From positions 1 to 7,587 of the forward strand of contig JAEYZD010000005.1 in the NCBI GenBank assembly GCA_023430725.1: a stretch of 7,587 nt of DNA, in the 5' to 3' direction. Numbering within the stretch: position 1 is the stretch's first letter; every line of letters begins with the position of its first letter. The stretch is from Bacteroidota bacterium (GTDB taxonomy: Bacteria > Bacteroidota > Bacteroidia > Bacteroidales > VadinHA17). The notes beneath the pieces are model-generated. The model was not told where the DNA came from and ran no database searches. It was given only the letters and a program-made list of their open reading frames with translations. Both the position numbers and the translations under genes were made by a program. Positions 1 to 6,425 of the stretch are shown here, piece after piece.

Positions 1-325
1 GGTTCGAAGGAACCGAGATGGCGGCAGCTGATCCCTCTGCTATATACTCGAGGAATCCCTGGCTTGTGTGACACTGAACGCAACCGGCCCTGTTGGCATA
101 GGCTGCGTTGCCGCCGGTGGCGTGCATTGACTCCTTCCACTGCGCAGTGAAGGCAACCATCGGACTGGTGCTGTTGTGACACTCGGCACATGCAAGAGCG
201 GTTCCGGGATCACCCTTGTCTCCCTGCGGCCCGTCTTCGCCCTGCGGCCCCATCGGACCCTCACACGAAGCAAGGATCAGACCCGTTGTCACAATTAAAA
301 CGCTTAATTTCAGAATACTTTTCAT
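1..325 (-). CDS. Lipid-anchored multiheme c-type cytochrome with collagen-like linker (partial, C-terminus off the left edge)
   Basis: Reading leftward from an ATG at 325, the frame stays open for 108 codons to the window edge. Seen: a basic N-terminus, a hydrophobic stretch and a lipobox (LILASC, Cys21), so this is a signal peptidase II lipoprotein. Directly after Cys21 come six Gly-X-Y triplets (residues 23-40, GPM GPQ GED GPQ GDK GDP), then two heme-attachment motifs, CAECH (46-50) and CVQCH (82-86). Between them, KESMHA carries His68, a likely distal heme ligand; SxHA followed by GCxxCH is common in multiheme cytochromes. Known: CxxCH binds heme covalently in the periplasm or outside the cell. 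Inferred: an electron-transfer protein on the outer membrane, probably with more hemes beyond the edge. It is divergent from the FNR-like gene and the cytochrome maturation gene, which fits shared oxygen control. Its electron donor and acceptor, and whether it faces outward, cannot be told. No Shine-Dalgarno sequence is visible. Confidence 0.9.
   Translation of the reverse strand, partial: MKSILKLSVLIVTTGLILASCEGPMGPQGEDGPQGDKGDPGTALACAECHNSTSPMVAFTAQWKESMHATGGNAAYANRAGCVQCHTSQGFLEYIAEGSAAAISVPSN
206..259 (-). repeat. Six collagen-like Gly-X-Y triplets in the cytochrome lipoprotein
   Basis: Residues 23-40 of the cytochrome lipoprotein form six uninterrupted Gly-X-Y triplets, rich in Pro, Gln, Asp and Glu. 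At DNA level the 11-mer CCCTGCGGCCC occurs twice on the plus strand, at 222-232 and 240-250, which is 18 bp or two triplets apart and suggests expansion by duplication. Six triplets are probably too few for a stable triple helix, so a flexible or trimerising spacer between the lipid anchor and the heme domain is the cautious reading. Confidence 0.85.
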
Positions 326-353
326 ATAAGACTTGGTTTAGATTTTCTGTGAT

Positions 354-361
354 GAAAGGTA
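354..361 (-). promoter_or_regulatory. Weak candidate -7 element for the cytochrome gene
   Basis: On the minus strand these bases read TACCTTTC, one mismatch from the Bacteroidota -7 consensus TAnnTTTG, about 28 bp upstream of the cytochrome ATG. No clear -33 TTTG sits at the expected distance; an A8 tract on the minus strand (385-392) and the first TTGAT site (395) lie there instead. An activator-dependent promoter could look like this, but the match is weak. Confidence 0.25.
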
Positions 362-394
362 GCAAGACCCACGATAGGTAAGTGTTTTTTTTCA

Positions 395-474
395 TTGATA
401 TTTCAATCACAATGGATTGATAAGTATACCGTGTGATGTTGATATAGATCAAAAATCAATATGATATATGTCAT
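395..474. promoter_or_regulatory. Phased array of four FNR-like sites, 22 bp apart
   Basis: Four 14-bp sites start at exact 22-bp intervals: TTGATATTTCAATC (395), TTGATAAGTATACC (417), TTGATATAGATCAA (439) and ATGATATATGTCAT (461). The first three share TTGATA and the fourth has ATGATA. The third is a perfect FNR box. The fourth is a near-perfect dyad with one mismatched pair in seven. The first two keep mainly the left half. Twenty-two bp is about two helical turns, so dimers would lie on one face of the DNA. The array sits between the divergent cytochrome and FNR-like genes, which suggests cooperative binding by the FNR-like protein encoded next door. Seen: sites and spacing. Inferred: binding and cooperativity. 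Confidence 0.6.
439..452. promoter_or_regulatory. Perfect FNR box (TTGAT-N4-ATCAA)
   Basis: TTGATATAGATCAA matches the E. coli FNR consensus TTGAT-N4-ATCAA at all ten defined positions. An extra ATCAA half-site follows at 455-459. The box centre (445.5) lies about 83 bp upstream of the regulator's ATG at 529 and about 120 bp upstream of the divergent cytochrome ATG at 325, so it could serve either gene. The adjacent FNR-family gene suggests autoregulation plus control of the cytochrome. The match is seen; the binding is inferred. Confidence 0.75.
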
Positions 475-476
475 GA

Positions 477-511
477 TTTGAGCCGCCGGTTTCCCACACT
501 CAGTACCTTTG
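477..511 (+). promoter_or_regulatory. Candidate Bacteroidota-type promoter of the FNR-like gene
   Basis: TACCTTTG at 504-511 matches the Bacteroidota sigma-70-type -7 consensus TAnnTTTG in full. A TTTG at 477-480 could be the -33 element, although the 23-bp gap is a little longer than usual. Transcription would start near 515, giving a short leader before the ATG at 529. The FNR box centre would then be near -69 and the fourth site near -47, in the range used by upstream-bound activators or repressors. This placement argues against translation starting at the in-frame TTG at 478. Confidence 0.5.
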
Positions 512-528
512 TGCAAAACTGCCTTATA

Positions 529-1224
529 ATGTATGCTGAAAATAAGATTACCAGTTGCGCAAATTGTGCAAGATGCTGGACAAATTTCAGAAACCTGACC
601 GAAGAAGAGCTTGAGCTCATTAACAAGAACCGGTACGAGGCTACATTCAAACCATCCGAGATCATCATCAAGCAGGGCTCTCCGGCATCCAATGCCATCT
701 TTCTTATCTCCGGGCTGGCCAAGGTTTACATGGAAGGCTATTCCGGCAAAAACCTGATTCTTAACCTGGCTGAGCACTCTACACTTCTGGCCGGCCCCGG
801 CGCTCACGTCAACGCACGGTATACATACTCTGTGGCAGCGATCACACAGGTTCAGGCCTGCTTCATCAATTTTGACACAATCAGAAAGGTTATCACCGCC
901 AATCCCGGATTCGCATCGGGATTCATTGAGGATCTGAGTGATAAGTCGTTCAGGCTTCACCAGAAGATCCTTAACCTCACCCAGAAGAAGATGCACGGCA
1001 GGCTTGCAGAGGCGCTGCTCTATTTCGCTGACAGCATCTTCCGGTCGGATGAGTTTGAGATGGTGCTCTCACGCCAGGAACTGGGGGAGATGACCAACAT
1101 GGCAAAGGAAAGCGTAGTCCGGATAATCGGAGAATTTGAGAATGAAAATATTATTCACGCCACACCCCGTTCGGTTAAGATTCTCGACAAAGAGAAATTG
1201 CTTGTAATTTCCGAAAAGGGATAG
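529..1224 (+). CDS. Crp/Fnr-family regulator, probable oxygen-sensing FNR-like protein
   Basis: A 231-residue protein with the Crp/Fnr layout. An N-terminal cysteine cluster (Cys10, Cys13, Cys16) precedes a cyclic-nucleotide-binding-type beta-roll (about 35-120), a long dimerisation helix (about 130-160) and a C-terminal winged helix-turn-helix (about 178-225). The recognition helix, AKESVVR, keeps Glu194 and Arg198 at the positions that contact DNA in FNR (E209, R213) and CRP. A fourth cysteine, Cys111, lies 95 residues after Cys16, close to the spacing of C29 to C122 in E. coli FNR. Four such cysteines suggest an oxygen-labile [4Fe-4S] cluster, although CX2CX2C is tighter than E. coli's CX2CX5C. 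The ATG at 529 is preferred over an in-frame TTG at 478 because a TAnnTTTG -7 box falls between them and the cysteine cluster then sits at the usual short distance from the N-terminus. It is followed after 21 bp by ccsBA, so the two are probably cotranscribed. The family is certain; the ligand is inferred. Confidence 0.93.
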   Translation: MYAENKITSCANCARCWTNFRNLTEEELELINKNRYEATFKPSEIIIKQGSPASNAIFLISGLAKVYMEGYSGKNLILNLAEHSTLLAGPGAHVNARYTYSVAAITQVQACFINFDTIRKVITANPGFASGFIEDLSDKSFRLHQKILNLTQKKMHGRLAEALLYFADSIFRSDEFEMVLSRQELGEMTNMAKESVVRIIGEFENENIIHATPRSVKILDKEKLLVISEKG

Positions 1225-1245
1225 TTTTACATCTAAATTGATTTC

Positions 1246-4200
1246 ATGAAAGCATTCAGGTTTATTATGTCACCCATGATGATGGGTATTCTTTTCATTG
1301 TGATGGCAGTCTCTCTGGCTGCAGCCACCTTCATTGAGAACGACTTCGGCCAGGCAGCGGCACGTGCTGCCGTTTACAACACCCTGTGGTTTGAGCTGCT
1401 GTTCCTCCTGCTCGCAATAAACCTGACAGGACAAATATTCATATTTAAGCTGTGGCGCCGGGAAAAGCTGACTGTCTTGCTCTTTCACGCAGCATTCATT
1501 GTCATGCTGGCAGGGGCAGCGATAACACGCTATACCGGCTATGACGGCATGATGCATATCAGGGAGGGGGCAGCATCCTCTCATACTTTTTCCACAGGCA
1601 ATACCCTGGCATTTGAGCTTACCGATGCCGGAGGGCAAACAATAGCCGGTCACGATGCACCTCTGAATACTGGAGGAGGTCGTCACGGCAAATACAGGAA
1701 AAGCCTTGAAGCATCAGGAAAGAAGGTTACACTGGCCTTCGAAAGGTACATGCCGGGTGCTGTAAGAACAGTTGAAGAAGTTGCCGGTGGCATACCTATG
1801 GTCTCATTCATCTGGACCCCTGATATGGTGACCAGTGAAACCCTCGTATTGGCAATGGGAGAGACCGGTATGGTTGGCAACATGACTGCCGGATTTGCTG
1901 CTGAAGGGGATATTGCAATCATAACGGACGGAGCCTCCTTCTACATCCGGTCTCAATTAGGATTGCGGACAACTGTCATGCAGGAGATGAAGTCAGTGGA
2001 ATACCCCGCTGATACCCTGGTGCCGCTTGCTAAGGGCACTGTCTACACAATCGGAAATTTCAGGATCATGCCCCAGGTAATGACTATGAGCGGGATTGTG
2101 GTTCCTGCCACGGGCACTGACGGCAGAGGTGCCCGCGGAGCTCTCGAGCTTACCCTTTCGGGAGAGGGCTTTCAGAAGAAGGTTTACCTGTGGGACGGCA
2201 ACGGTGAGGAGAGATCTTCCTGGCAGGGAGAGGCAGGGGGGATGACGGCTCGCGTGAGCTACGGCTCCGCAGGCAGGGAATTGCCATTCCAGATCAAGCT
2301 GAACGATTTTATTGTGGAGCGATACCCCGGATCAAATTCACCCGCCGGATTTAAAAGCAGGGTGTCGGTTCAGGATCCGGCTCACGGTGCTGCATTCGAA
2401 TACGATATTTATATGAACCATATCCTGAAATATCACGGATACCGTTTCTACCAGTCTTCCTATGACAATGATGAGCTTGGCACGGTCCTCTCGGTCAACC
2501 ATGACCCTGCAGGAATGTACACCACCTATACAGGCTACGGGTTGCTCTTCCTCTTTATTATCATGTCGCTGCTGAACCGTAAATCGTTCTTCCGGACAGT
2601 TGTTCCGGGGCACTGGAGCTCAAATTACCGCAAGACTGCAGCTGTCGTGGCATTCATCCTTTTCGCCTCCGTCGTGCCTGCGCATGCCCAGCAGAAGCTT
2701 GTAATAGAGAAAAAGGCTGCCGACAGCTTTGGCGCTGTGCTGGCTCAGGATCAGAAGGGGAGGACGAAGCCTCTGTACACCATCAGCAGTGATATACTGC
2801 GCAAGGTTGCGAAAGAGAACAGCTTCGGGGGACTTTCACCGATGCAGGTCTTCCTGGGTTACTCGCTTGACTTCTACCATTGGCAGAATGTGCCCATTAT
2901 AAAGGTGTCGAACGAGGAGCTCAGGCAAAAGCTTGGAATTAAGGGTGAGCTTGCAGCTTTTTCGGAGATTGTCAGCTTCGGTGAGACGGGTGGTTATAAG
3001 CTTGCAACTCTTGTGGATGAGGCCTATGCAAAGCCCGACGGACAGCGAAGCAAGTTCGACAAGGAAGTCATCAAGGTCGATGAGAGAGTGAATATCTGTT
3101 ACATGATGTCACGCGGAGACTTTATGCGGATTTTTCCGCTTAGAGACGGAACGGATAACTGGGGTAATGCGGAAGAGGCGGTGAAGTATGACATCAGCAG
3201 AGAGGACTCCCTGTTTGTTGTGAGCGCTGTACCACTGTGGGCGCAGGCTGTCACGTCAGTGACCCGCCCGGTGGCCGGTCCGGACGAGTTTATCTCAGCC
3301 GTGCAGAATTACCAGCGTCAGCATGCAGGCTACGATCTGCCATCAGAGGGGAAGGTTAAGGCTGAGCTGTTCTATTACAAGGCGAAGATATTCGAACGTC
3401 TCTTTCCGTGGTATGCTACCATAGGTCTGATAATGATAATTGCAATCATTGCTTTCATAATCAAAGGAAGGGCACTTTCCGGCATGGTTCTTAAGATACT
3501 GTCAGTGCTTATAGCCACCGGTTTCCTGTTTCATACCCTCGGGCTGGGGATCAGGTGGTACATATCCGGCCATTCTCCGATGAGCAACGGACATGAGTCA
3601 TTGCTCTTTCTCTCGTGGGTCACCCTGCTGGCCGGGCTTATCTTCAGCCGTAAGTCGTTGCTCACCCTGGCTGCCACATCGGTTCTGGGCGGGTTGACGC
3701 TTATGGTAGCACACCTGAGTTTCATGGATCCGGAGATCACCAATCTTGTGCCGGTACTTCGCTCATACTGGCTCACCCTCCATGTATCGGTCATTATCGG
3801 CAGTTACGGGTTCCTGGGACTGGGTGCAATACTCGGGCTGGTTGTGCTTGTGATGATGCTGTTTGTTCAACCGGATAACCGAGAGAGGATCAGTGCTGTA
3901 ATTGATGAGCTAACTGTCATCAACTACAGGACTCTCACACTCGGACTCTATTTCCTGACGATCGGGACCTTCCTAGGTGCCATCTGGGCAAATGAGTCAT
4001 GGGGCCGCTACTGGGGCTGGGACCCGAAGGAGACCTGGTCTCTGATTTCAATTATTGTTTACACGCTTGTTACCCATTCGAGGATGATTCCCGGCATGAA
4101 GGACACTTATACCTTCAATCTTCTTTCGCTCTTTGCTTTCTCCTCAGTGCTAATGACCTATTTCGGTGTCAATTATTACCTGTCAGGGCTGCATTCATAT

Positions 4201-4323
4201 GCAGGTGGAGATCCGGTTCCGGTGCCTGTCTTTGTGTACGTGTCAATAGTGGTGCTTGCAGGTCTGGCAGTAGCGGCGGGGTTAAGGTATCGGCGGGCAA
4301 GACAGGAAAGAAAGCTAGGCTGA
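1246..4323 (+). CDS. ccsBA: Cytochrome c synthase CcsBA (ResB-CcsA fusion), System II heme export and ligation
   Basis: This 1025-residue polytopic inner-membrane protein moves heme to the periplasm and joins it to CxxCH motifs of apocytochromes. The N-terminal half is ResB/CcsB-like: membrane segments near 9-29, 49-67 and 76-95, a large periplasmic domain (about 96-425) and a segment near 431-444. After a further hydrophobic segment (464-479) and a second periplasmic region (about 480-720), the C-terminal half is CcsA-like with about eight segments. It carries the tryptophan-rich WWD heme-handling motif at 914-931 (WGRYWGWDPKETW). By analogy with characterised CcsBA, candidate heme ligands are His81 and His944 in the membrane and His846 and His983 on the periplasmic side flanking the WWD loop. 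The GHSPMSNGHES stretch (775-785) resembles the conserved loop of Bacteroidota CcsA. The gene lies 21 bp behind the FNR-like gene and divergent from a CxxCH cytochrome, an obvious substrate. Many organisms encode CcsB and CcsA separately. Start: the first ATG after the regulator's stop, with the membrane segment following at once. Confidence 0.96.
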   Translation: MKAFRFIMSPMMMGILFIVMAVSLAAATFIENDFGQAAARAAVYNTLWFELLFLLLAINLTGQIFIFKLWRREKLTVLLFHAAFIVMLAGAAITRYTGYDGMMHIREGAASSHTFSTGNTLAFELTDAGGQTIAGHDAPLNTGGGRHGKYRKSLEASGKKVTLAFERYMPGAVRTVEEVAGGIPMVSFIWTPDMVTSETLVLAMGETGMVGNMTAGFAAEGDIAIITDGASFYIRSQLGLRTTVMQEMKSVEYPADTLVPLAKGTVYTIGNFRIMPQVMTMSGIVVPATGTDGRGARGALELTLSGEGFQKKVYLWDGNGEERSSWQGEAGGMTARVSYGSAGRELPFQIKLNDFIVERYPGSNSPAGFKSRVSVQDPAHGAAFEYDIYMNHILKYHGYRFYQSSYDNDELGTVLSVNHDPAGMYTTYTGYGLLFLFIIMSLLNRKSFFRTVVPGHWSSNYRKTAAVVAFILFASVVPAHAQQKLVIEKKAADSFGAVLAQDQKGRTKPLYTISSDILRKVAKENSFGGLSPMQVFLGYSLDFYHWQNVPIIKVSNEELRQKLGIKGELAAFSEIVSFGETGGYKLATLVDEAYAKPDGQRSKFDKEVIKVDERVNICYMMSRGDFMRIFPLRDGTDNWGNAEEAVKYDISREDSLFVVSAVPLWAQAVTSVTRPVAGPDEFISAVQNYQRQHAGYDLPSEGKVKAELFYYKAKIFERLFPWYATIGLIMIIAIIAFIIKGRALSGMVLKILSVLIATGFLFHTLGLGIRWYISGHSPMSNGHESLLFLSWVTLLAGLIFSRKSLLTLAATSVLGGLTLMVAHLSFMDPEITNLVPVLRSYWLTLHVSVIIGSYGFLGLGAILGLVVLVMMLFVQPDNRERISAVIDELTVINYRTLTLGLYFLTIGTFLGAIWANESWGRYWGWDPKETWSLISIIVYTLVTHSRMIPGMKDTYTFNLLSLFAFSSVLMTYFGVNYYLSGLHSYAGGDPVPVPVFVYVSIVVLAGLAVAAGLRYRRARQERKLG

Positions 4324-4344
4324 TCAACTCATGCCGATCAGCCT
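4317..4344 (+). other. Stem-loop overlapping the ccsBA stop codon
   Basis: AGGCTGATC (4317-4325) and GATCAGCCT (4336-4344) form a perfect 9-bp stem with a 10-base loop. The stop codon TGA (4321-4323) lies in the left arm. No T-tract follows, so this is not a standard intrinsic terminator. It may protect the mRNA 3' end or act together with the stronger terminator about 100 bp downstream. Confidence 0.5.
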
Positions 4345-4443
4345 TGCTGAAGTCATGAAATAATTCATACAGAGCAGATTCAGCTACGGGATCCAATCGG
4401 AGGTCCTTTAATAACTGAAAGCAATACGAAATATTTTCAAAAG

Positions 4444-4476
4444 AAAGAGGCTGTCCCACGAGAGACAGCCTCTTTT
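4444..4476. terminator. Bidirectional intrinsic terminator between convergent operons
   Basis: AAAGAGGCTGTC (4444-4455) pairs perfectly with GACAGCCTCTTT (4464-4475) in a 12-bp stem with an 8-base loop. The plus strand runs on as TTTTAATTATT and the minus strand as TTTCTTTTG, so both sides have a T-rich tail. It lies 120 bp after ccsBA and 25 bp after the stop of the convergent lipoprotein gene, and can end both transcripts. Confidence 0.85.
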
Positions 4477-4500
4477 AATTATTGGATTATCAGAATATCG

Positions 4501-5526
4501 TTACTTGCGAATCTGAGATCTCTGGAATTTGATTCCCTTGACAGGGCCGGTCTGAGTACCATCATATTCCACGATTGTGTACTTGCCACCTGATACAAGG
4601 ATTTCGCATACAATCCCACCAAAACCTTCATCATTGTCATCGAAGCCGGGAGTATCTACTGTAGGCACCTGGGAGGGATCCTGAACTATTTCAAAATCAA
4701 TCAGGTCAGTACCCTGACGAGTGAAGACTGCTGTAATAGGCATTGTCAGCTCTGCGTCTACGATGCTATAGTAACCTAACAGTCCGTTTGCCCACAGGTC
4801 AGCATAAATAGTATACTCACCATCCGGCAGATCCAGTTCGAGCTCTTCCGGGTTGCCGGCGGTTGCAGCCTGATCAACGAGATCTCCGTTGCTGTCGAAA
4901 ACCAGAATGTCCCAGTCGACCTCATCAGCTACATCCACTGTAACTTCCACGGTGTCCACTACAGTCACAGTGTACTCAATACCATACTCTTCGGCAGTGA
5001 GTTCCACTTCTACAATTTCTTCAACTGTCACTTCCTGGCCCCAGAATAAATCAACGGCAAGGATGTCAGAGACGTAATTGTTGACAGTGGCTGAAAGTGT
5101 CGGGTTGACAGTTGTCGGATTCAGGAGATATTTATCAGCGATGCTGAATGCTCCCAATGTTCCGGTAAGAGTCTCCGTAGCAGCAAAATCATAATCTTCG
5201 TGGAAGATTATCAAGAGATTGGCCTTTTTTGTATACGGCTGAACAACAGCTGGTTCAACAGAATAGTCATCGGCATTGCATGTGCCGCCAGTCTGCCTGA
5301 AGGAGATTGTGACAGCTCTGTCGATTGTTTTGTCAAGCGTGACTTCATATACGATTGTGTCACCTTCGTCAACTGTTGTTCCGGTCTTATTCACGAATGT
5401 TGCAACAGCGTATCCGTCTGGACTGATTACCGGCTCCGCATCCTGGCTGGCAGTATCGCAGGCGACAGCACCAACAACAAGAAGGGCTAGTCCCAGAATC
5501 TTGTATAATACTTTGTTTTTCATCAT
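4501..5526 (-). CDS. Acidic surface lipoprotein with Calx-beta-like and PPC-like regions
   Basis: Reading leftward, the preferred start is the first of two adjacent ATGs (5526 and 5523); an in-frame TTG at 5532 is less likely. The protein has 341 residues. A signal peptide ends in the lipobox VGAVAC (Cys23), so it is a lipoprotein. Residues about 40-125 resemble a Calx-beta-type beta-sandwich: an ATF start, a VDEGDTIVYEVTL strand pair and a late ADDY. Residues about 160-260 contain DWDILVFDSNGDLV followed by LPDGEYTIYADL, the pattern of PPC-like beta domains. A Val/Glu/Thr-rich tract (about 165-206) leads into that region. The C-terminal part (about 265-341) was not recognised. It is the last gene of the susD operon, 34 bp after the previous gene and just before the terminator. 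Inferred: an outer-membrane accessory protein that may help capture the operon's substrate. No catalytic motif is seen and the exact function is unknown. Confidence 0.85.
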   Translation of the reverse strand: MMKNKVLYKILGLALLVVGAVACDTASQDAEPVISPDGYAVATFVNKTGTTVDEGDTIVYEVTLDKTIDRAVTISFRQTGGTCNADDYSVEPAVVQPYTKKANLLIIFHEDYDFAATETLTGTLGAFSIADKYLLNPTTVNPTLSATVNNYVSDILAVDLFWGQEVTVEEIVEVELTAEEYGIEYTVTVVDTVEVTVDVADEVDWDILVFDSNGDLVDQAATAGNPEELELDLPDGEYTIYADLWANGLLGYYSIVDAELTMPITAVFTRQGTDLIDFEIVQDPSQVPTVDTPGFDDNDEGFGGIVCEILVSGGKYTIVEYDGTQTGPVKGIKFQRSQIRK

Positions 5527-5560
5527 TTTCAATTTTTATTATTAATGAAATTTACCAGGA

Positions 5561-6406
5561 CTAGAATTGAGGAACGTATGTACAAGTATACAAATGGCAT
5601 GCTCCTGCGTAGCAGACTGTGTATTCAAGAGTGATTTCACCTGTTTCAGGATCGACTTTACCTATAGATGTGCCTTCCACGATATTGGCATAGTAGTCTG
5701 CCAGGTTCTGTTCGGGAATAGTTATATCATTACAGACGTCTGTAAAGGTGAAACCGGGGGTGCCGGGAAGCATCTGAAGCACGGTCCAGTGACCTACGTA
5801 GGTTGTCCTGTATGTTCCAACACCGATCTGTGTGATTACCTCATCATTCCTGTCGATATGTGAAGGAACGCCGGCGGAGCTTACCCTATCGATCGACAGT
5901 GTGTACGGGCCGGCAAGGTTTGAGAAACAACCGTAGTTGAGTGTTATTTCAAGTTTCTTGCCATTATTAATCACATTCTCAGCACCGGTTGCGCTCGCGA
6001 CTCTGAGTACCAGAACGGGAGCTTTTGCAAGTGGAGCAGTGATACCCTCTGTCAGGATTGTGACCGGTACCAGGGCAAGGTAGTTGTCTGCCTTCTTAAG
6101 GGTAATTGTTGTGGATGGTAACCTGAAGTGTGTGTTTGCAACTGCGGTAGATGATTCATCTGCAGCAATCGTAACAACAATATCTTCAGTTACGTCCATT
6201 GATGTAGGGCCGATAAGTTTCATCCTTACGGTGAAACCGTATTCATTGCCGTCAGAGACAAATGAAAAGGCGGTTCTCGCATCTGCAAAGCCTGCAAGGT
6301 TTGGTCCGTCATCATTTGCATCATACCTGGTGCTCTGGTCAACCAGACAGGAATTCAGCGCACCCAGGCTTAAGACAAGGATCAAAATATATTTTACTGT
6401 TTTCAT
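5561..6406 (-). CDS. SusD_2-associated lipoprotein, DUF1735/DUF4843-like
   Basis: A 281-residue protein with a signal peptide and the lipobox LGALNSC (Cys20). Residues about 45-155 form an N-terminal beta-sandwich-like region with strand-rich text (YGFTVRMKLIG, VPVTILTEG, LVLRVASA), as in BT_3987-type DUF1735/DUF4843 domains. The C-terminal half has wording I recognise from lipoproteins encoded beside SusD_2: CFSNLAGPYTLS (160-171), GVGTYRTTYVGHW (195-207) and DPETGEITLEYTV (252-264). Five cysteines other than the lipid anchor occur, three of them at five-residue steps (265, 270, 275). It starts 19 bp after the susD-like stop on the same strand, so it is in the same operon. Inferred: a surface-exposed accessory binding protein of a SusCD uptake complex. 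The substrate is not evident. The family assignment rests on remembered sequence patterns and the exact Pfam name is less certain. Confidence 0.85.
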   Translation of the reverse strand: MKTVKYILILVLSLGALNSCLVDQSTRYDANDDGPNLAGFADARTAFSFVSDGNEYGFTVRMKLIGPTSMDVTEDIVVTIAADESSTAVANTHFRLPSTTITLKKADNYLALVPVTILTEGITAPLAKAPVLVLRVASATGAENVINNGKKLEITLNYGCFSNLAGPYTLSIDRVSSAGVPSHIDRNDEVITQIGVGTYRTTYVGHWTVLQMLPGTPGFTFTDVCNDITIPEQNLADYYANIVEGTSIGKVDPETGEITLEYTVCYAGACHLYTCTYVPQF

Positions 6407-6425
6407 AGTATTATTCTATTTAAGA

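Noticed and set aside
40..273. Minus-strand open frame of 77 codons
   Set aside because: It overlaps the cytochrome lipoprotein in another frame, has an Arg-rich composition without motifs, and the correct frame from 325 has a lipobox and two CxxCH motifs.
395..474. 22-bp repeats considered as a small CRISPR or iteron array
   Set aside because: Only the first 5-6 bases of each unit are alike, there are no conserved repeats with spacers and no cas or rep gene nearby. FNR-like sites explain the pattern better.
478..528. TTG-initiated extension of the FNR-like gene
   Set aside because: The start is non-ATG, and the stretch contains a full -7 promoter match and overlaps the -33 candidate. The ATG at 529 places the cysteine cluster where FNR proteins have it.
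403..996. Minus-strand open frame of 197 codons antisense to the FNR-like gene
   Set aside because: It covers the regulator's conserved domains and the FNR box, has a Cys-rich composition and resembles no family I know. It is a shadow of the true gene.
1238..1242. TTGAT just before ccsBA
   Set aside because: A lone half-site without a paired ATCAA, inside a 21-bp operon gap; most likely chance in AT-rich sequence.
4169..4459. Minus-strand open frame of 96 codons between the convergent operons, considered as a gene or transposase remnant
   Set aside because: It overlaps the ccsBA 3' end and the terminator stem, and its protein has no motif I recognise. The GAGGCTGTC inverted repeat is explained by a terminator, and no partner repeat or target duplication is seen.
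5276..5545. Plus-strand open frames inside the lipoprotein genes (5276-5545, and similarly 6084-6572)
   Set aside because: Ser/Val/Thr-rich text antisense to genes with clear signal peptides and domain patterns; shadows.
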